Shown: positions 25,145 to 34,399 of the stretch, one piece after another | Numbering within the stretch: position 1 is the stretch's first letter | How the letters are laid out: the number at the start of each line of letters is the position of its first letter | Origin: UBA10908 sp964608965 | GTDB taxonomy: Bacteria; Bacillota; Clostridia; Peptostreptococcales; Anaerovoracaceae | Direction of reading: 5' to 3' | DNA length: 59,376 bases | Assembly (NCBI GenBank): GCA_964608965.1 | Contig: CAZSPZ010000009.1 | Span: forward strand, 1-59,376 | The notes under the pieces: model-generated | Databases searched by the model: none | Seen by the model: only the letters and a program-made list of their open reading frames with translations | Told to the model about the DNA's origin: nothing | Program-made: the position numbers and the translations under genes

Positions 25145-26825
25145 CTGAAATCAGCTCCTTAAGATTTGTCAGCGCTATTTTCGTTTCCGCCACAGTCTCC
25201 CCTAAAAGTGAGGCAATATCCTGAACAACGCGCATTTGCTTTTCGACCACCTTATCCGCAATGTTGACGGATTGCCTGCTTATCGCTTCCTTCTTTTCGC
25301 GGTCCGCCTCCGATTCGGTAATGTCTCTCATAATACACATAACAATATGATAATCCGGATCGTAAAGAATTGTTTCTTCCACATATTTTCTGTATTCGGC
25401 AAGATAAAGCTTACGGTCGCGTATGCTCTGACCGCCCGACATGACCTGAAGAAAACCTTCCGGATTGAGAATGCGGACGACAGGTTCTCCCATGACATCC
25501 TGCATGCTTTTTATATTTAAAATCTTTCCTGCAGCCTCGTTGATTTGCTGTATTTCCAGTTCTTCGTTTAAGACAATAATCCCATTGGGCGTATTGCTGA
25601 TGATTTGGTCTGAAAAGCTTTCGGCTTTCTCTTTCAAAAATGGCAAACACATCGATAGTTCCGCTTTACCTTGATAGACGGCAATCGCTTTCTCCCGGCA
25701 GGTATTATAGCCGCAAGATCCACAGTTCAGTTCATCCTCCGGCTTTGTTTTACCCGTTTTTGAAAGAATGACGGCAATTTCCGCGGCGCCCGGATAAATT
25801 TTTTGTGTTCCCAGGAAGGAATAATTTTTTTGCATCAGGCTTTGCTCCGGCGAGGAGACTTCAAAGTCCTGTTTGCCTGCATAGGTTGAAACTTGTCGGA
25901 ATCCACGTATCGGAGAACAATTATACTTTTCCATTACGGGGCCGCCGATACAGCTTCCAACGCATGTCGACATTTCTATAAAACACCCGGTAACGTTGCC
26001 TTCAATGATATCTTCTAACGCGGCGATACAGTTTTCGGTTCCGTCAATCGCAATATAGCTGTACGCATCATTCTCGCAAAGCATGGTTTTTAAAATCCCG
26101 CCAACTGTCGGGAATAGACGTGCATGGCTCTTATCGGTTTGATCCCTATCCTTTTCCAAAACAATATGCTCAGCCTCGAGCCATTTTGTCAGTTCTTCAA
26201 AAGTGAGCGCGCAGTCAACAACACCTTCCGAGCGTTCCGCTTCGTCCTTCTTCGAAAGGCAGGGGCCGATAAAAATAGTCTTGGAATTCGGAAAGCGTCT
26301 TTTGATATCCGAACAGTGCGCGTACATCGGGGAGACGATGTCAGCAAGGTATTTCAATGCTTCCGGGTAATATTTTTCGATGAGTAAATTTACGCTGTGG
26401 CAGCAGGAGGATATCACGACATCCTTTTTCCCTTCGCCCAGGATTCGATCGTATTCCCTTTTGACAAGTGTCGCACCGATTGCTGTCTCTTCGGCGCCTG
26501 CAAAACCCAGCTTTTTTAGCGCAGCTTCCATTGAAGCAATGCCGACACCGTTATAATTTGCGACAAACGATGGGGCAATGCTCGCAAACACAGGGTCTTG
26601 GCCGCTCAATAAAAATTTTGCTTTTTCCGTATCATCTACGATTTCCTTGGCATTCTGAGGACAAACAACAAAACATTGCCCGCACAGAATACACTCGTCT
26701 CCTACAATATGTGCCTGATTGCCTGAAAATCGAATCGATTTTACAGGGCAATGACGAATGCATTTATAACAGTTCTTACAATTTGACTTTTTCAGCTTTA
26801 AAAATTCCATTTTGTTCACCTCCAT
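25137..26825 (-). CDS. Sensory-type [FeFe] hydrogenase homologue with Fe-S and PAS domains (HydS-like)
   Basis: The 562-residue protein begins with two 4Fe-4S motifs (CKNCYKCIRHCP, CILCGQCFVVCP). The H-cluster domain follows: SSCCHS (L1), GPCLSKKDE (L2) and EMSTCVGSC (L3). All four cluster-binding cysteines and the L2 Lys/Glu remain, but the methionines of MPC and MAC and the TSCCPxW and GGGQP endings are changed. Next come a CGSCGYNTC Fe-S motif and a PAS domain. The domain order fits putative sensory group C hydrogenases, usually found with PP2C phosphatases or kinases. It likely senses H2 or redox state rather than making H2. Start context GGAGGTGAACAAAATG. Confidence 0.88.
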   Translation of the reverse strand: MEVNKMEFLKLKKSNCKNCYKCIRHCPVKSIRFSGNQAHIVGDECILCGQCFVVCPQNAKEIVDDTEKAKFLLSGQDPVFASIAPSFVANYNGVGIASMEAALKKLGFAGAEETAIGATLVKREYDRILGEGKKDVVISSCCHSVNLLIEKYYPEALKYLADIVSPMYAHCSDIKRRFPNSKTIFIGPCLSKKDEAERSEGVVDCALTFEELTKWLEAEHIVLEKDRDQTDKSHARLFPTVGGILKTMLCENDAYSYIAIDGTENCIAALEDIIEGNVTGCFIEMSTCVGSCIGGPVMEKYNCSPIRGFRQVSTYAGKQDFEVSSPEQSLMQKNYSFLGTQKIYPGAAEIAVILSKTGKTKPEDELNCGSCGYNTCREKAIAVYQGKAELSMCLPFLKEKAESFSDQIISNTPNGIIVLNEELEIQQINEAAGKILNIKSMQDVMGEPVVRILNPEGFLQVMSGGQSIRDRKLYLAEYRKYVEETILYDPDYHIVMCIMRDITESEADREKKEAISRQSVNIADKVVEKQMRVVQDIASLLGETVAETKIALTNLKELISDE

Positions 26826-26882
26826 TGCAAAGCATATCGGAATGGTATCAGCTTGTGATTTTCATGTTTGCCTGCAATGCAC

Positions 26883-26920
26883 AAAGGAGGCAACCCCGAT
26901 CAACAAGGTTGCCTCCTTTT
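26883..26920. terminator. Strong intrinsic terminator after the iron alcohol dehydrogenase gene
   Basis: AAAGGAGGCAACC (26883-26895) and GGTTGCCTCCTTT (26907-26919) are perfect 13-base complements with T runs on both sides. It separates the dehydrogenase from the hydrogenase-phosphatase pair. Confidence 0.85.
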
Positions 26921-26930
26921 ACTTTATTGA

Positions 26931-28121
26931 CTAGAAGTTTACTTCTGTGTCGTAGAAACAACTCTTTAATAAATTTTCCATTTGCGATGCATTGATACTT
27001 CTGGGATTAGACCCTGTGCAGGCATCTCCGACCGCAAGAGCAGCAACGCTCGGCAGTTTTTCCATAAATTCTTTTTCGTCGATGATTCCGCCCTCATAGT
27101 CCCTTATGCAGGACGGAATTTCCAATTTCTTATTCATTGCCTTAATATGGTCGATGAGCGCAACCACCAACTCTTGCGTGTTATCGCCCGCAAGGCCGAG
27201 GAACTTTGCGATATCCGCATATCTTGCAGCCGCAACTTCATCTTTTGCGTTAAACTGAATAACCTTTGGCAAGTACATTGCGTTGGCGCAGCCGTGCACA
27301 ATATGCCCTCCGGAATAAGCAGCTCCGGTCTTATGAGCCATGGAATGAACGATACCAAGCAGCGCGTTGGAGAAAGCCATCCCCGCAAGGCACTGCGCAT
27401 TGTGCATTCTTGCACGAGCCTGCATATCCCCGTTGTAAGAAGGAATCAGGTAATCGCTCACCATTTTGATGGAGTGCAAAGCCAAAGGATCGGTATAATC
27501 TGAATTCAAAGTGGAAACATATGCTTCGATGGAATGTGTCATTGCATCCATTCCGGTATGTGCAGTAAGTTTCCTTGGCATTGTTTCTGCGAGATCCGGA
27601 TCGACAATGGCGACATCCGGCGTGATATTGAAGTCGGCCAGAGGGTACTTAATTCCCTTGGAATAGTCCGTTATCACTGAAAATGCAGTCACTTCGGTAG
27701 CTGTTCCGGATGTGGAAGGAATTGCGCAAAACTTTGCCTTTGTTCTGAGCGTTGGGAAATTAAACGGGATACATAATTCTTCAAATGTGGTGTCGGGATA
27801 TTCATAAAATGCCCACATGGCTTTTGCTGCGTCAATCGGAGAACCGCCACCGATTGATACGATCCAATCCGGTTGAAATTCCTGCATTGCAACGGCGCCC
27901 TTCATCACGGTTTCCACAGAGGGATCCGGCTCGACTCCTTCGAAGAGGCATACTTCCATCCCTGCTTCTTTTAAATTTAAAACGACTTTATCTAAAAAGC
28001 CGAAACGCTTCATGCTTCCGCCGCCTACAACGACAAACGCTCTTTTTCCTTTTAATGTTTTCAGAGCGTCGATGGCCCCTTTTCCGTGGTACAAATCTCT
28101 TGGTAATGTAAATCTTGACAT
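26931..28121 (-). CDS. Iron-containing alcohol dehydrogenase
   Basis: The 396-residue protein has family signatures: VVGGGSMKRFGFLD, SIGGGSPIDAAKAMW, FCAIPSTSGTATEVT and HSMAHKTGAAYSGGHIVHGCANA, which carry the NAD site and metal-binding histidines/Asp. Group III enzymes reduce aldehydes (butanal, acetaldehyde) or act on short diols; the substrate is not predictable. A GGAGGAAA site precedes the ATG. It lies downstream of a LysR-type regulator on the same strand. The 172-base gap between them shows no gene; I see only AT-rich leader sequence. Confidence 0.93.
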   Translation of the reverse strand: MSRFTLPRDLYHGKGAIDALKTLKGKRAFVVVGGGSMKRFGFLDKVVLNLKEAGMEVCLFEGVEPDPSVETVMKGAVAMQEFQPDWIVSIGGGSPIDAAKAMWAFYEYPDTTFEELCIPFNFPTLRTKAKFCAIPSTSGTATEVTAFSVITDYSKGIKYPLADFNITPDVAIVDPDLAETMPRKLTAHTGMDAMTHSIEAYVSTLNSDYTDPLALHSIKMVSDYLIPSYNGDMQARARMHNAQCLAGMAFSNALLGIVHSMAHKTGAAYSGGHIVHGCANAMYLPKVIQFNAKDEVAAARYADIAKFLGLAGDNTQELVVALIDHIKAMNKKLEIPSCIRDYEGGIIDEKEFMEKLPSVAALAVGDACTGSNPRSINASQMENLLKSCFYDTEVNF

Positions 28122-28293
28122 AGTGTTTCCTCCTTGACTAATGCTTTTAACTCTTCTTTGTTAAAATATTAACATTCGTTTGTGAAAAGAGGAAGATACT
28201 ATTATGGAATACCGCCATACATTTATCAATATAGGATTATCTATACAATTTCGAGTTTGAGATTTTGAGAACAGTGCAATTGTATTTTTCTGT

Positions 28294-29226
28294 TTAGAAC
28301 TTTGAGACAGCTTTAACTGTATCTTTCAATTTAGCAATAAAAAGCTGATCCTCTTCGCTGAACGTATAGCCTTTTCTGAATATCAAAATGTCTTTATATT
28401 TGTTTTTTGAAAGGTTGCAAGGTTTTTGAACCAGTGAAAAGCATTTTAAAACATCTTTCGGCATCGGTGAAACCCACATGTATGTTGTAGGTATGCGGCT
28501 TAGAATTTCAAATTGACTGCCGCGCTCGTAGACCGCAATTTTCTTTTTCTTTTCCTGTGCCTGAGCGATTTCTTTTGCCTGAGCCACAGGTAATGCCGGA
28601 ACCGATAAATCTCCGTGTATGATTTCCGTATACTTAGAAAGTTGCGGAAAATCAATGACAGCCTCGTTGGCCAAAGGGTGTTTTCGAGATAAAAGCGCAA
28701 GGTATTCAAATTCCCAAATCGACTGGAATTTAAGGTTTCTGTCTTCCAGCGCTTTTAAAAAGTACGGCTCGTAAATTGTTTGGTATCGCACGACAGCCAA
28801 ATTGTTGACTTCTTCGGCAACCAACCGTATTGCACGGGTAGAATTAGTCTCCTGGTAATTTATATCAACGTCTTTTTCCGGATCAAGTTCTTTGATAAAT
28901 TCAGTAAAGGCAAACGAAACATAACTTGCCCTGGGCACACATATGTCGAACCTGTGTTTCGTGCCGTTCATCGGTTTATATAAAGCTTCCATTTCATCGA
29001 TTTGTTCCAAAATACTTTTCGCATATCTTAAAAATTCTCTGCCTTTGCCGGTCGGAACCACACCTTTGGATGTGCGATTAAATATGGAGACCCCAAGAGA
29101 ACTTTCCAATTCGCGTATCGCTTTGCTCAAATGAGGTTGGGCAATGAAAAGGTTTTCGGCTGCTTTTGTAAAGGATCCGGTTCTTTCGACTTCCACCGCA
29201 TATTTTAAATGAAGAATATTATTCAT
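28294..29226 (-). CDS. LysR-type transcriptional regulator
   Basis: The 310-residue protein has the LysR helix-turn-helix near residues 18-37 (GSFTKAAENLFIAQPHLSKA, the family S/T-Q-P-x-L-S-x-x-I pattern) and a C-terminal substrate-binding domain. LysR regulators activate or repress in response to a small ligand. The adjacent iron alcohol dehydrogenase is a reasonable target, but there is no divergent arrangement, so this is inference. Its start lies 11 bases after the glycosyltransferase stop. Confidence 0.93.
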   Translation of the reverse strand: MNNILHLKYAVEVERTGSFTKAAENLFIAQPHLSKAIRELESSLGVSIFNRTSKGVVPTGKGREFLRYAKSILEQIDEMEALYKPMNGTKHRFDICVPRASYVSFAFTEFIKELDPEKDVDINYQETNSTRAIRLVAEEVNNLAVVRYQTIYEPYFLKALEDRNLKFQSIWEFEYLALLSRKHPLANEAVIDFPQLSKYTEIIHGDLSVPALPVAQAKEIAQAQEKKKKIAVYERGSQFEILSRIPTTYMWVSPMPKDVLKCFSLVQKPCNLSKNKYKDILIFRKGYTFSEEDQLFIAKLKDTVKAVSKF

Positions 29227-29237
29227 TAATCCCTCCG

Positions 29238-30413
29238 CTACGCCAAAACCGAGTTTCCGTTTTCCTGTAATATGTTGAAATAAACTGTCTCTACTTTTTT
29301 TGCGAAAGTCAGGTAGGAGCTATCATGATATGCTCCCCCGAATGCAAAATCCCCTGCAATTTTATATGGTCCTTCTTTCTGCAACAATCCGTAGAGTTGT
29401 TCTTTGAACTCATCGAAGGACTCATATTGCCAGCCGTTTATTCCGTTTTGAATCACATTGTCCAAAGAAGGATCCTTGCGGCACAGCGAGGGTATTCCGT
29501 TTGCGAGTGCTTCCAGCGTCGTCAGCCCTTGCGTTTCACTTTTAGAGGCGCTGACAAAAATATCTCCGACTTGATAGTAAGAAAATATTTCGTTGTGCTT
29601 GATCATCCCGGTGAAAACAACGTGCTTTGAGATTTTTAAATCTCTCGCGCATTCTTGAAGCATGGCAAGCCTTGGTCCGCCGCCGACGACGAGAAGTGTT
29701 AAATCTTCTCGGCCAAGCTTAGACATAAAGCGCATAATTTCCTCGAGATTTTTTTCTTTTGCCAGCCGCCCGACAGCTACGAGAATCTTATTTTCATCCG
29801 GAATCATGAAACGCCTGCGCAGTTTCAATTTTTCGTTTTCGTCTATGAACGCGGGCGTGCTTTCCAAATCCAATCCGGTTGGAATGACTGTTATGTCTGC
29901 TGTCACACCGTACCCCTGCAACATGCCTTTCACTTTTTCCGTCGGAACAATGACACAGGCAGTCTTATCGAGAACTTGCCTGCTGAACCTTGAAACAAAT
30001 GACCTTCCAAGCCTTTTGTTTGGAATAAAATAATGCGTGTAATCTTCGTACACCGTATGATAAGTATGAACGATGGGAATATTCAAATGCGCCGCGATAT
30101 AACGCGCCATATAAAATGTGCTGAATTCCGATTGAGAATGTATGATGTCGGGCTTCCATCGAATCAATGTATGAATATGCTTGTTTGCGATTAAAGCGGT
30201 GACGGCGACTCTTGCTCCGGGGTATATCCTGGCGGCATTGATAGAACTTATATATGTAACTTGACCCTTTTTTATGGAGCGTCTATTTGCGGAAACAGTA
30301 AGAATTCTGACTTCGTGTCCCAATTCTTCCAATCCTTTTCGGAGGTTATCAACGGATACGACAACACCGTTGATGACGGGTTCGTACCATTCTGTCGTTA
30401 TAAGTATTTTCAA
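29238..30413 (-). CDS. Glycosyltransferase family 4 (GT-B), probable lipid glycosyltransferase
   Basis: The 391-residue protein has a typical GT4 plan: N-terminal TTEWYEPVINGVVVSVDNL, HSQSEFSTFYMA and HTYHT in the acceptor domain, then VAVGRLAKEKN and the donor-binding ASKSETQGLTTLEALANGIP motif with the E-x7-E pair. Family members include mannosyl- and glucosyltransferases acting on diacylglycerol or phosphatidylinositol. The acceptor is not certain. The next gene upstream (37 bases) encodes an alkaline-phosphatase-fold enzyme, and cls lies elsewhere in the window. Confidence 0.88.
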   Translation of the reverse strand: MKILITTEWYEPVINGVVVSVDNLRKGLEELGHEVRILTVSANRRSIKKGQVTYISSINAARIYPGARVAVTALIANKHIHTLIRWKPDIIHSQSEFSTFYMARYIAAHLNIPIVHTYHTVYEDYTHYFIPNKRLGRSFVSRFSRQVLDKTACVIVPTEKVKGMLQGYGVTADITVIPTGLDLESTPAFIDENEKLKLRRRFMIPDENKILVAVGRLAKEKNLEEIMRFMSKLGREDLTLLVVGGGPRLAMLQECARDLKISKHVVFTGMIKHNEIFSYYQVGDIFVSASKSETQGLTTLEALANGIPSLCRKDPSLDNVIQNGINGWQYESFDEFKEQLYGLLQKEGPYKIAGDFAFGGAYHDSSYLTFAKKVETVYFNILQENGNSVLA

Positions 30414-30450
30414 GTGAATACACCTCTTCAGATTTTATGTTGTAATTATA

Positions 30451-31761
30451 TCACGAAAGGAAGATTTCATCCAACGTCCTTCCGTCACAGCCGTTTAAAT
30501 CCAGCTCAAGAATTCTGGCCAATGTAGGCGCAATATCCACCATTTCAATATCGCCCACTTCATATCCCTGCTTGATTCCGGGACCTGAAATCAGCATATT
30601 GCAGCGATAGTTCGGCTTGTCCGGCGAATAACCATGCGTCGCATACTTTATATGTTGCAGGTTAAGGTCTTCGATCGTTTGTGCGCCAAGGACCTCAGTA
30701 AAAGCATAACCTATGCGGGCTTCCGCCATATATTTAATCGATTGATCCACATGAAAATCATTCAGCTCTTTCCATGAGTACAGGCGCTGAATTCCATTGG
30801 CGGGATCAGCTGCCATGTTTTCCATCAATTCGGCGGCCACATCCTGGGCCTGTTGATCTTCGGGTTTTATATGCAGATACGCTGAGCCACCGGCGCTCTG
30901 AAAATATGCCCGCCATGTTAAGACGCCCTTATCCTCGGTGATGAGTCCGGCATCTCTCAGAAAATTGTTCAAATGAACCTCTTTTTGCACATTGAATTGT
31001 CCATGATCGCCCACGATAGCAATCACCGTATCCTTACTCATGCCTGCATCTTTTACCGCACGAAGGATGCACCCCAATCGCTTATCCATACGCTCTACAG
31101 TGCGTGTCACCTCGATACTGTCTGTACCGTATCGGTGCTTGGCATCATCCAGCTCAATCAGATGCATGAGCAGCAGGTGGGGTTTTTTACGCTTGATCGT
31201 GTCAATGGCGCAAGAAGCGGTAAAATCGTCCAGATAAGGCTGTTTCGGGCCTTGCAGGGAACGTCCGTGCCTTATAGCCATGCTGATACAGAACGCGGGC
31301 GTGCCATTTTTCAATATCTTAAACACTTGACTTTCATCTTTAATCGCTGCAATTTCCGGAAGGTTATACCGCAGGGACGCTTTTCCTGTAACAGGCCAAA
31401 GAATTCCGGCAGTGCGCAGCCCTTTTTCTTTGGCCGCATCGTAAAGAGTCGGAACTTTTATATCTTTTCGAAACCAATACCAATCCTGCTGATTTTCGCG
31501 GATAAACGGCTGGAAAGGATTGTTATGAATGATGCCGTGCTTATCGGGGTAGACACCTGTAACAATGGTGGTATGCACAGTGTATGTGAGTGTGGGATAT
31601 ACACTTTTCAATTTCGTACTGTGAGAGCCGAGGGATAAGAGCGAAGAAAAATTGGGAAGAGTTCTTGCGAGTTCCCAATTTTCTTCGGAAAAGGCGTCGT
31701 AGGAGATAACGATCAAGTGTTTTGACGTACGGCGATCTTTATGCTTCATCCAAGAATTCAT
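30451..31761 (-). CDS. Alkaline-phosphatase-superfamily nucleotide pyrophosphatase/phosphodiesterase
   Basis: The 436-residue protein has the type I phosphodiesterase/nucleotide pyrophosphatase pattern: ISYDAFSEE (first metal ligand), YPTLTYTVHTTIVTGVYPDKHGI with the nucleophile Thr, LIELDDAKHRYG, GDHGQF and THGYSPDKP histidine. No signal peptide is seen. Substrate could be nucleotide or lipid phosphodiesters. It lies 4 bases after the upstream GGDEF gene, so both are co-transcribed. Confidence 0.9.
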   Translation of the reverse strand: MNSWMKHKDRRTSKHLIVISYDAFSEENWELARTLPNFSSLLSLGSHSTKLKSVYPTLTYTVHTTIVTGVYPDKHGIIHNNPFQPFIRENQQDWYWFRKDIKVPTLYDAAKEKGLRTAGILWPVTGKASLRYNLPEIAAIKDESQVFKILKNGTPAFCISMAIRHGRSLQGPKQPYLDDFTASCAIDTIKRKKPHLLLMHLIELDDAKHRYGTDSIEVTRTVERMDKRLGCILRAVKDAGMSKDTVIAIVGDHGQFNVQKEVHLNNFLRDAGLITEDKGVLTWRAYFQSAGGSAYLHIKPEDQQAQDVAAELMENMAADPANGIQRLYSWKELNDFHVDQSIKYMAEARIGYAFTEVLGAQTIEDLNLQHIKYATHGYSPDKPNYRCNMLISGPGIKQGYEVGDIEMVDIAPTLARILELDLNGCDGRTLDEIFLS

Positions 31762-31765
31762 AAAA

Positions 31766-33367
31766 TCATCCCTCTAAATTTTTTCTTAGTATTTCAAGGC
31801 CCTTTTTAATGACATCTTTTTCTTTGTACATGATAGCGTCCGCGGATTTGATTAAATCATCGATCGGTATTTCCTGATTGTTGCTGTAGGAGACGATACC
31901 ATGGCTCGCGCTGATCAGATACGGCCTTTGTTCACAATCGTTTATCTCCTGAAATTGCGATATGATTCTGCCCCACAATGCTTCCGCCTGTTCTTCGCTT
32001 GTGCCGGATAGGAATAGTACAAATTCATCTCCGCCAAAACGAACGGCAAAATCATTTTCTCTTATGTTTGCATTGAGCACATTTGCTACGCTCACCAGCA
32101 GTTCATCTCCGTATTCATGGCCTAAATGGTCGTTGACCAACTTCAATCCATTGATATCAATAAAACAAATACTGAGCGAGAGCTGCCTTTTGTTTTCGCG
32201 TTGGGAAAGCTTATTTAAGAAATTGTATCCGGCCCTCCTGTTATATAATTTTGTCAGCGGGTCATGTTCCGAATAATATTTAATCCTTTCGTAAGCTTTT
32301 CGGTTTAGATATACAAAGAGGCTTATGATGAGCGATACGACAGCGATAATCGCAAAGAAGTAAGCGTTTTTCTTTAAAATATCCAATATCAGAAGCCCGA
32401 TATCATCCAATAAGTATGTGGCGGCCGGCGAATCGCTGTCGACGATTGAAACAATAAGCCACTCTTCCTCTTCTGCAATGATGTTGGAAACAGTGTTTGA
32501 CTGATAGTCGCCAACAGTTTTATATCTTCGATCTACAAGCATGGATGTAAAAAGACCATTTTCAGTGATAAATTGGGTTTGTCCCTGAAGTATTTTATCC
32601 CATTCTTCAGGATATATTTTTTCAAAAGTGTTTTCCGCTTTATCTTCGAACATGAAATTCCATTCATTTGCTGTATCTTCGCAGGCCAGCCAATACCCTT
32701 CCTGATTTAAAAGCATCACCTGCCCTACGCTGTTTTCCGCAAACTCTTTAAACCTGCCCAAAAGATCTTCTGCCAGGTAATTTAATATGATGATACCTTG
32801 AAAATTTCCGGAGTCATCGTAAAGCGGAGTGGAAAATCTGATCATCGGTTTGTACGGCAACTCGATTTCTGCATTTTCAATGTTTAAATCCATGGGCGAA
32901 ACATAGACGCTGTCATCGCTCAACTGAGCTGTATTATAGAAATAGTAGCGGTCGCTTTTATTCTGCAATGCATATTTGTCAGTTAAATTTGAACCGTTAT
33001 TCGTATAGTTGATCCGGATGGTTTCGTCGCCTTCTGCGTCGATATAGCGAATCTGGTCATATATTTTGCGCTGCCTTGAAAATTCCATCCAGTTCTCTGC
33101 TGTCTGATCCAATCCGGCGGATGCATACAGTTCATTTTCAAACGCATAATGCAAGTAATATAAATCCGATAGAATCCTGGTTGATTCGCGGCTCAGGAGG
33201 GCATTTTCAAGGTTGACGACTCGAGATTCGTTTACTTTGACTTCGTTTAGTTTTACCTCCCGGACTTGCTTTTCGACGATAAATATAACAAGAAAGGAGA
33301 CCGAAAATGCAAGGATAAAGGCCAGTATGAAAAATGTTGTGGGACGCTTAAGTATACTAAGTTTCAC
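31766..33367 (-). CDS. Membrane diguanylate cyclase with extracytoplasmic Cache-like sensor
   Basis: The 533-residue protein has a TM helix near 12-32, a roughly 290-residue extracytoplasmic sensor of double-Cache type (ETIRINYTNNG, VYVSPMDLN, PMIRFSTPLYD motifs), a second TM helix near 335-355, and a GGDEF domain to the end. The active site RFGGDEFVLF is intact, so c-di-GMP synthesis is expected. The start is GTG at 33367 preceded by GCGGGGGT. It heads a unit with the phosphodiesterase-like and glycosyltransferase genes. Confidence 0.92.
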   Translation of the reverse strand: MKLSILKRPTTFFILAFILAFSVSFLVIFIVEKQVREVKLNEVKVNESRVVNLENALLSRESTRILSDLYYLHYAFENELYASAGLDQTAENWMEFSRQRKIYDQIRYIDAEGDETIRINYTNNGSNLTDKYALQNKSDRYYFYNTAQLSDDSVYVSPMDLNIENAEIELPYKPMIRFSTPLYDDSGNFQGIIILNYLAEDLLGRFKEFAENSVGQVMLLNQEGYWLACEDTANEWNFMFEDKAENTFEKIYPEEWDKILQGQTQFITENGLFTSMLVDRRYKTVGDYQSNTVSNIIAEEEEWLIVSIVDSDSPAATYLLDDIGLLILDILKKNAYFFAIIAVVSLIISLFVYLNRKAYERIKYYSEHDPLTKLYNRRAGYNFLNKLSQRENKRQLSLSICFIDINGLKLVNDHLGHEYGDELLVSVANVLNANIRENDFAVRFGGDEFVLFLSGTSEEQAEALWGRIISQFQEINDCEQRPYLISASHGIVSYSNNQEIPIDDLIKSADAIMYKEKDVIKKGLEILRKNLEG

Positions 33368-33449
33368 TGTCTGACCCCCGCTTTCTGAAAATAATCAGCT
33401 TGTTCGCTTCTGCTGCATTTGCTTCTGTTTCGTTCACCTTTATCATACT

Positions 33450-33617
33450 TCATTTTACATGAAATACAACGAGGAGAAAGGTGGGATTCCTTATAAATGC
33501 CGCGAAATGCAATGCGGCAGTGATCTGAGCGACAACCGTATCGTATACCGTTTGCATATCTTCGGGTGTATAGCCTAATACTTCGGCATTTTCCACATAA
33601 GCGTCTGCCAGTTCCAT
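33450..33617 (-). pseudogene. Possible small ORF or gene remnant
   Basis: A minus-strand frame of 55 codons (MELADAYVENAEVLGYTPEDM...) looks protein-like in its first 40 residues and then becomes a hydrophobic tail. In-frame codons continue upstream without a start to a stop inside the terminator. There is no ribosome binding site. The rest of 33368-33719 holds the terminator at 33646-33682 and the leader of the GGDEF gene, nothing else. It may be the end of a decayed gene; no family is recognised. Confidence 0.3.
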
Positions 33618-33645
33618 ATTTACGGCGCGAAATGCGATTGTCCAA

Positions 33646-33682
33646 AAGAAAACCCGGCAGAATAATCATTCTGCCGGGTTTT
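33646..33682. terminator. Strong intrinsic terminator after the SLH-like/FN3 gene
   Basis: AACCCGGCAGAAT (33651-33663) and ATTCTGCCGGGTT (33668-33680) form a perfect 13-base stem with a 4-base loop; on the minus strand TTTTCTTTTGG follows the stem. Confidence 0.85.
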
Positions 33683-33719
33683 CCGGAATTTCATTTCAAG
33701 TATCTGGAGGATTTAGACT

Positions 33720-34394
33720 TTATATTAAAGTTACATAATTTTTTCTTAAACTGATGCTGAAATTATCGGCATCATCCACAGCCTTTATTTTAAAGGTATA
33801 TTCTCTTTCCGGCATTAATCCGGTCACCGTACATTCATTCTCATCGCTGTCCAATGTTTCTATCAAAAGGTTATTTTGATATACTTTATATTCAGCAACT
33901 CCGACATTGTCCGTTGCATCCGGCCAGGTCAGTCGGACAGAAGAAGTCGAAACAACTGTCAGCGTAATCGATGCGCCGCTCGTCCAGACGGGGGCTTGCG
34001 TATCTTCGGATTCAATGTCGTCTTCGTCAGAGATTCCGCAGACGATATCTAACATTTGCCCTCTATGAACAATGCCATTCGGATTGAAATTTCCGACAGG
34101 ATAGCCCTTTAATGTCCCGGCATTGTACAATGCGAGAATATAGCCGTATTGCTCATCGCTTATATTCAGGCTCTCAAATGGATTTTCGGTAAAATCATTG
34201 TTGGGGTCCAGTTCCAACGCTTCTGCCAAATTAGCAGCTGCACCTAAGCGAGACACTTGGATCTCTGAGTGAAAACGCTTTAAATTCATATGCTCTTTAT
34301 TATTCTTTCCATTGCCTTCCCCTGCAAAAACACTACCGGCAACAACGGTTGTCAGTAAAAGTATGGTTAAAATTATCGATAGAATTCTTTTCAT
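33720..34394 (-). CDS. Secreted protein with SLH-like segment and fibronectin type III domain
   Basis: The 224-residue protein begins with a signal peptide (KR, hydrophobic core, cleavage near VFAGEG, residue about 24). Residues about 80-115 resemble part of an S-layer-homology repeat (ALYNAGTLKGYPVGNFNPNG, then RGQMLDIV). From about 132 to the end is an FN3-like domain (APVWTSGAS, VRLTWPDATDNVGVAEYKVY, EREYTFKIKAVD). It could attach to the cell envelope and bind carbohydrate or protein. It lies downstream of sigI-rsgI with a hairpin over its ribosome binding site, so it may be a SigI target or part of that unit. Confidence 0.75.
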   Translation of the reverse strand: MKRILSIILTILLLTTVVAGSVFAGEGNGKNNKEHMNLKRFHSEIQVSRLGAAANLAEALELDPNNDFTENPFESLNISDEQYGYILALYNAGTLKGYPVGNFNPNGIVHRGQMLDIVCGISDEDDIESEDTQAPVWTSGASITLTVVSTSSVRLTWPDATDNVGVAEYKVYQNNLLIETLDSDENECTVTGLMPEREYTFKIKAVDDADNFSISLRKNYVTLI

Positions 34395-34399
34395 TTAAA

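Noticed and set aside
30973..31638. Long plus-strand ORF (221 codons) antisense to the phosphodiesterase gene
   Set aside because: It is fully inside a well-supported minus-strand gene, has no ribosome binding site, and its protein is Cys/His/Phe-rich as expected of an antisense shadow.
33364..33669. 101-codon minus-strand ORF rich in Arg and Cys before the GGDEF gene
   Set aside because: It starts inside the terminator hairpin, is compositionally unlike neighbours, and competes with a more protein-like frame in the same interval.
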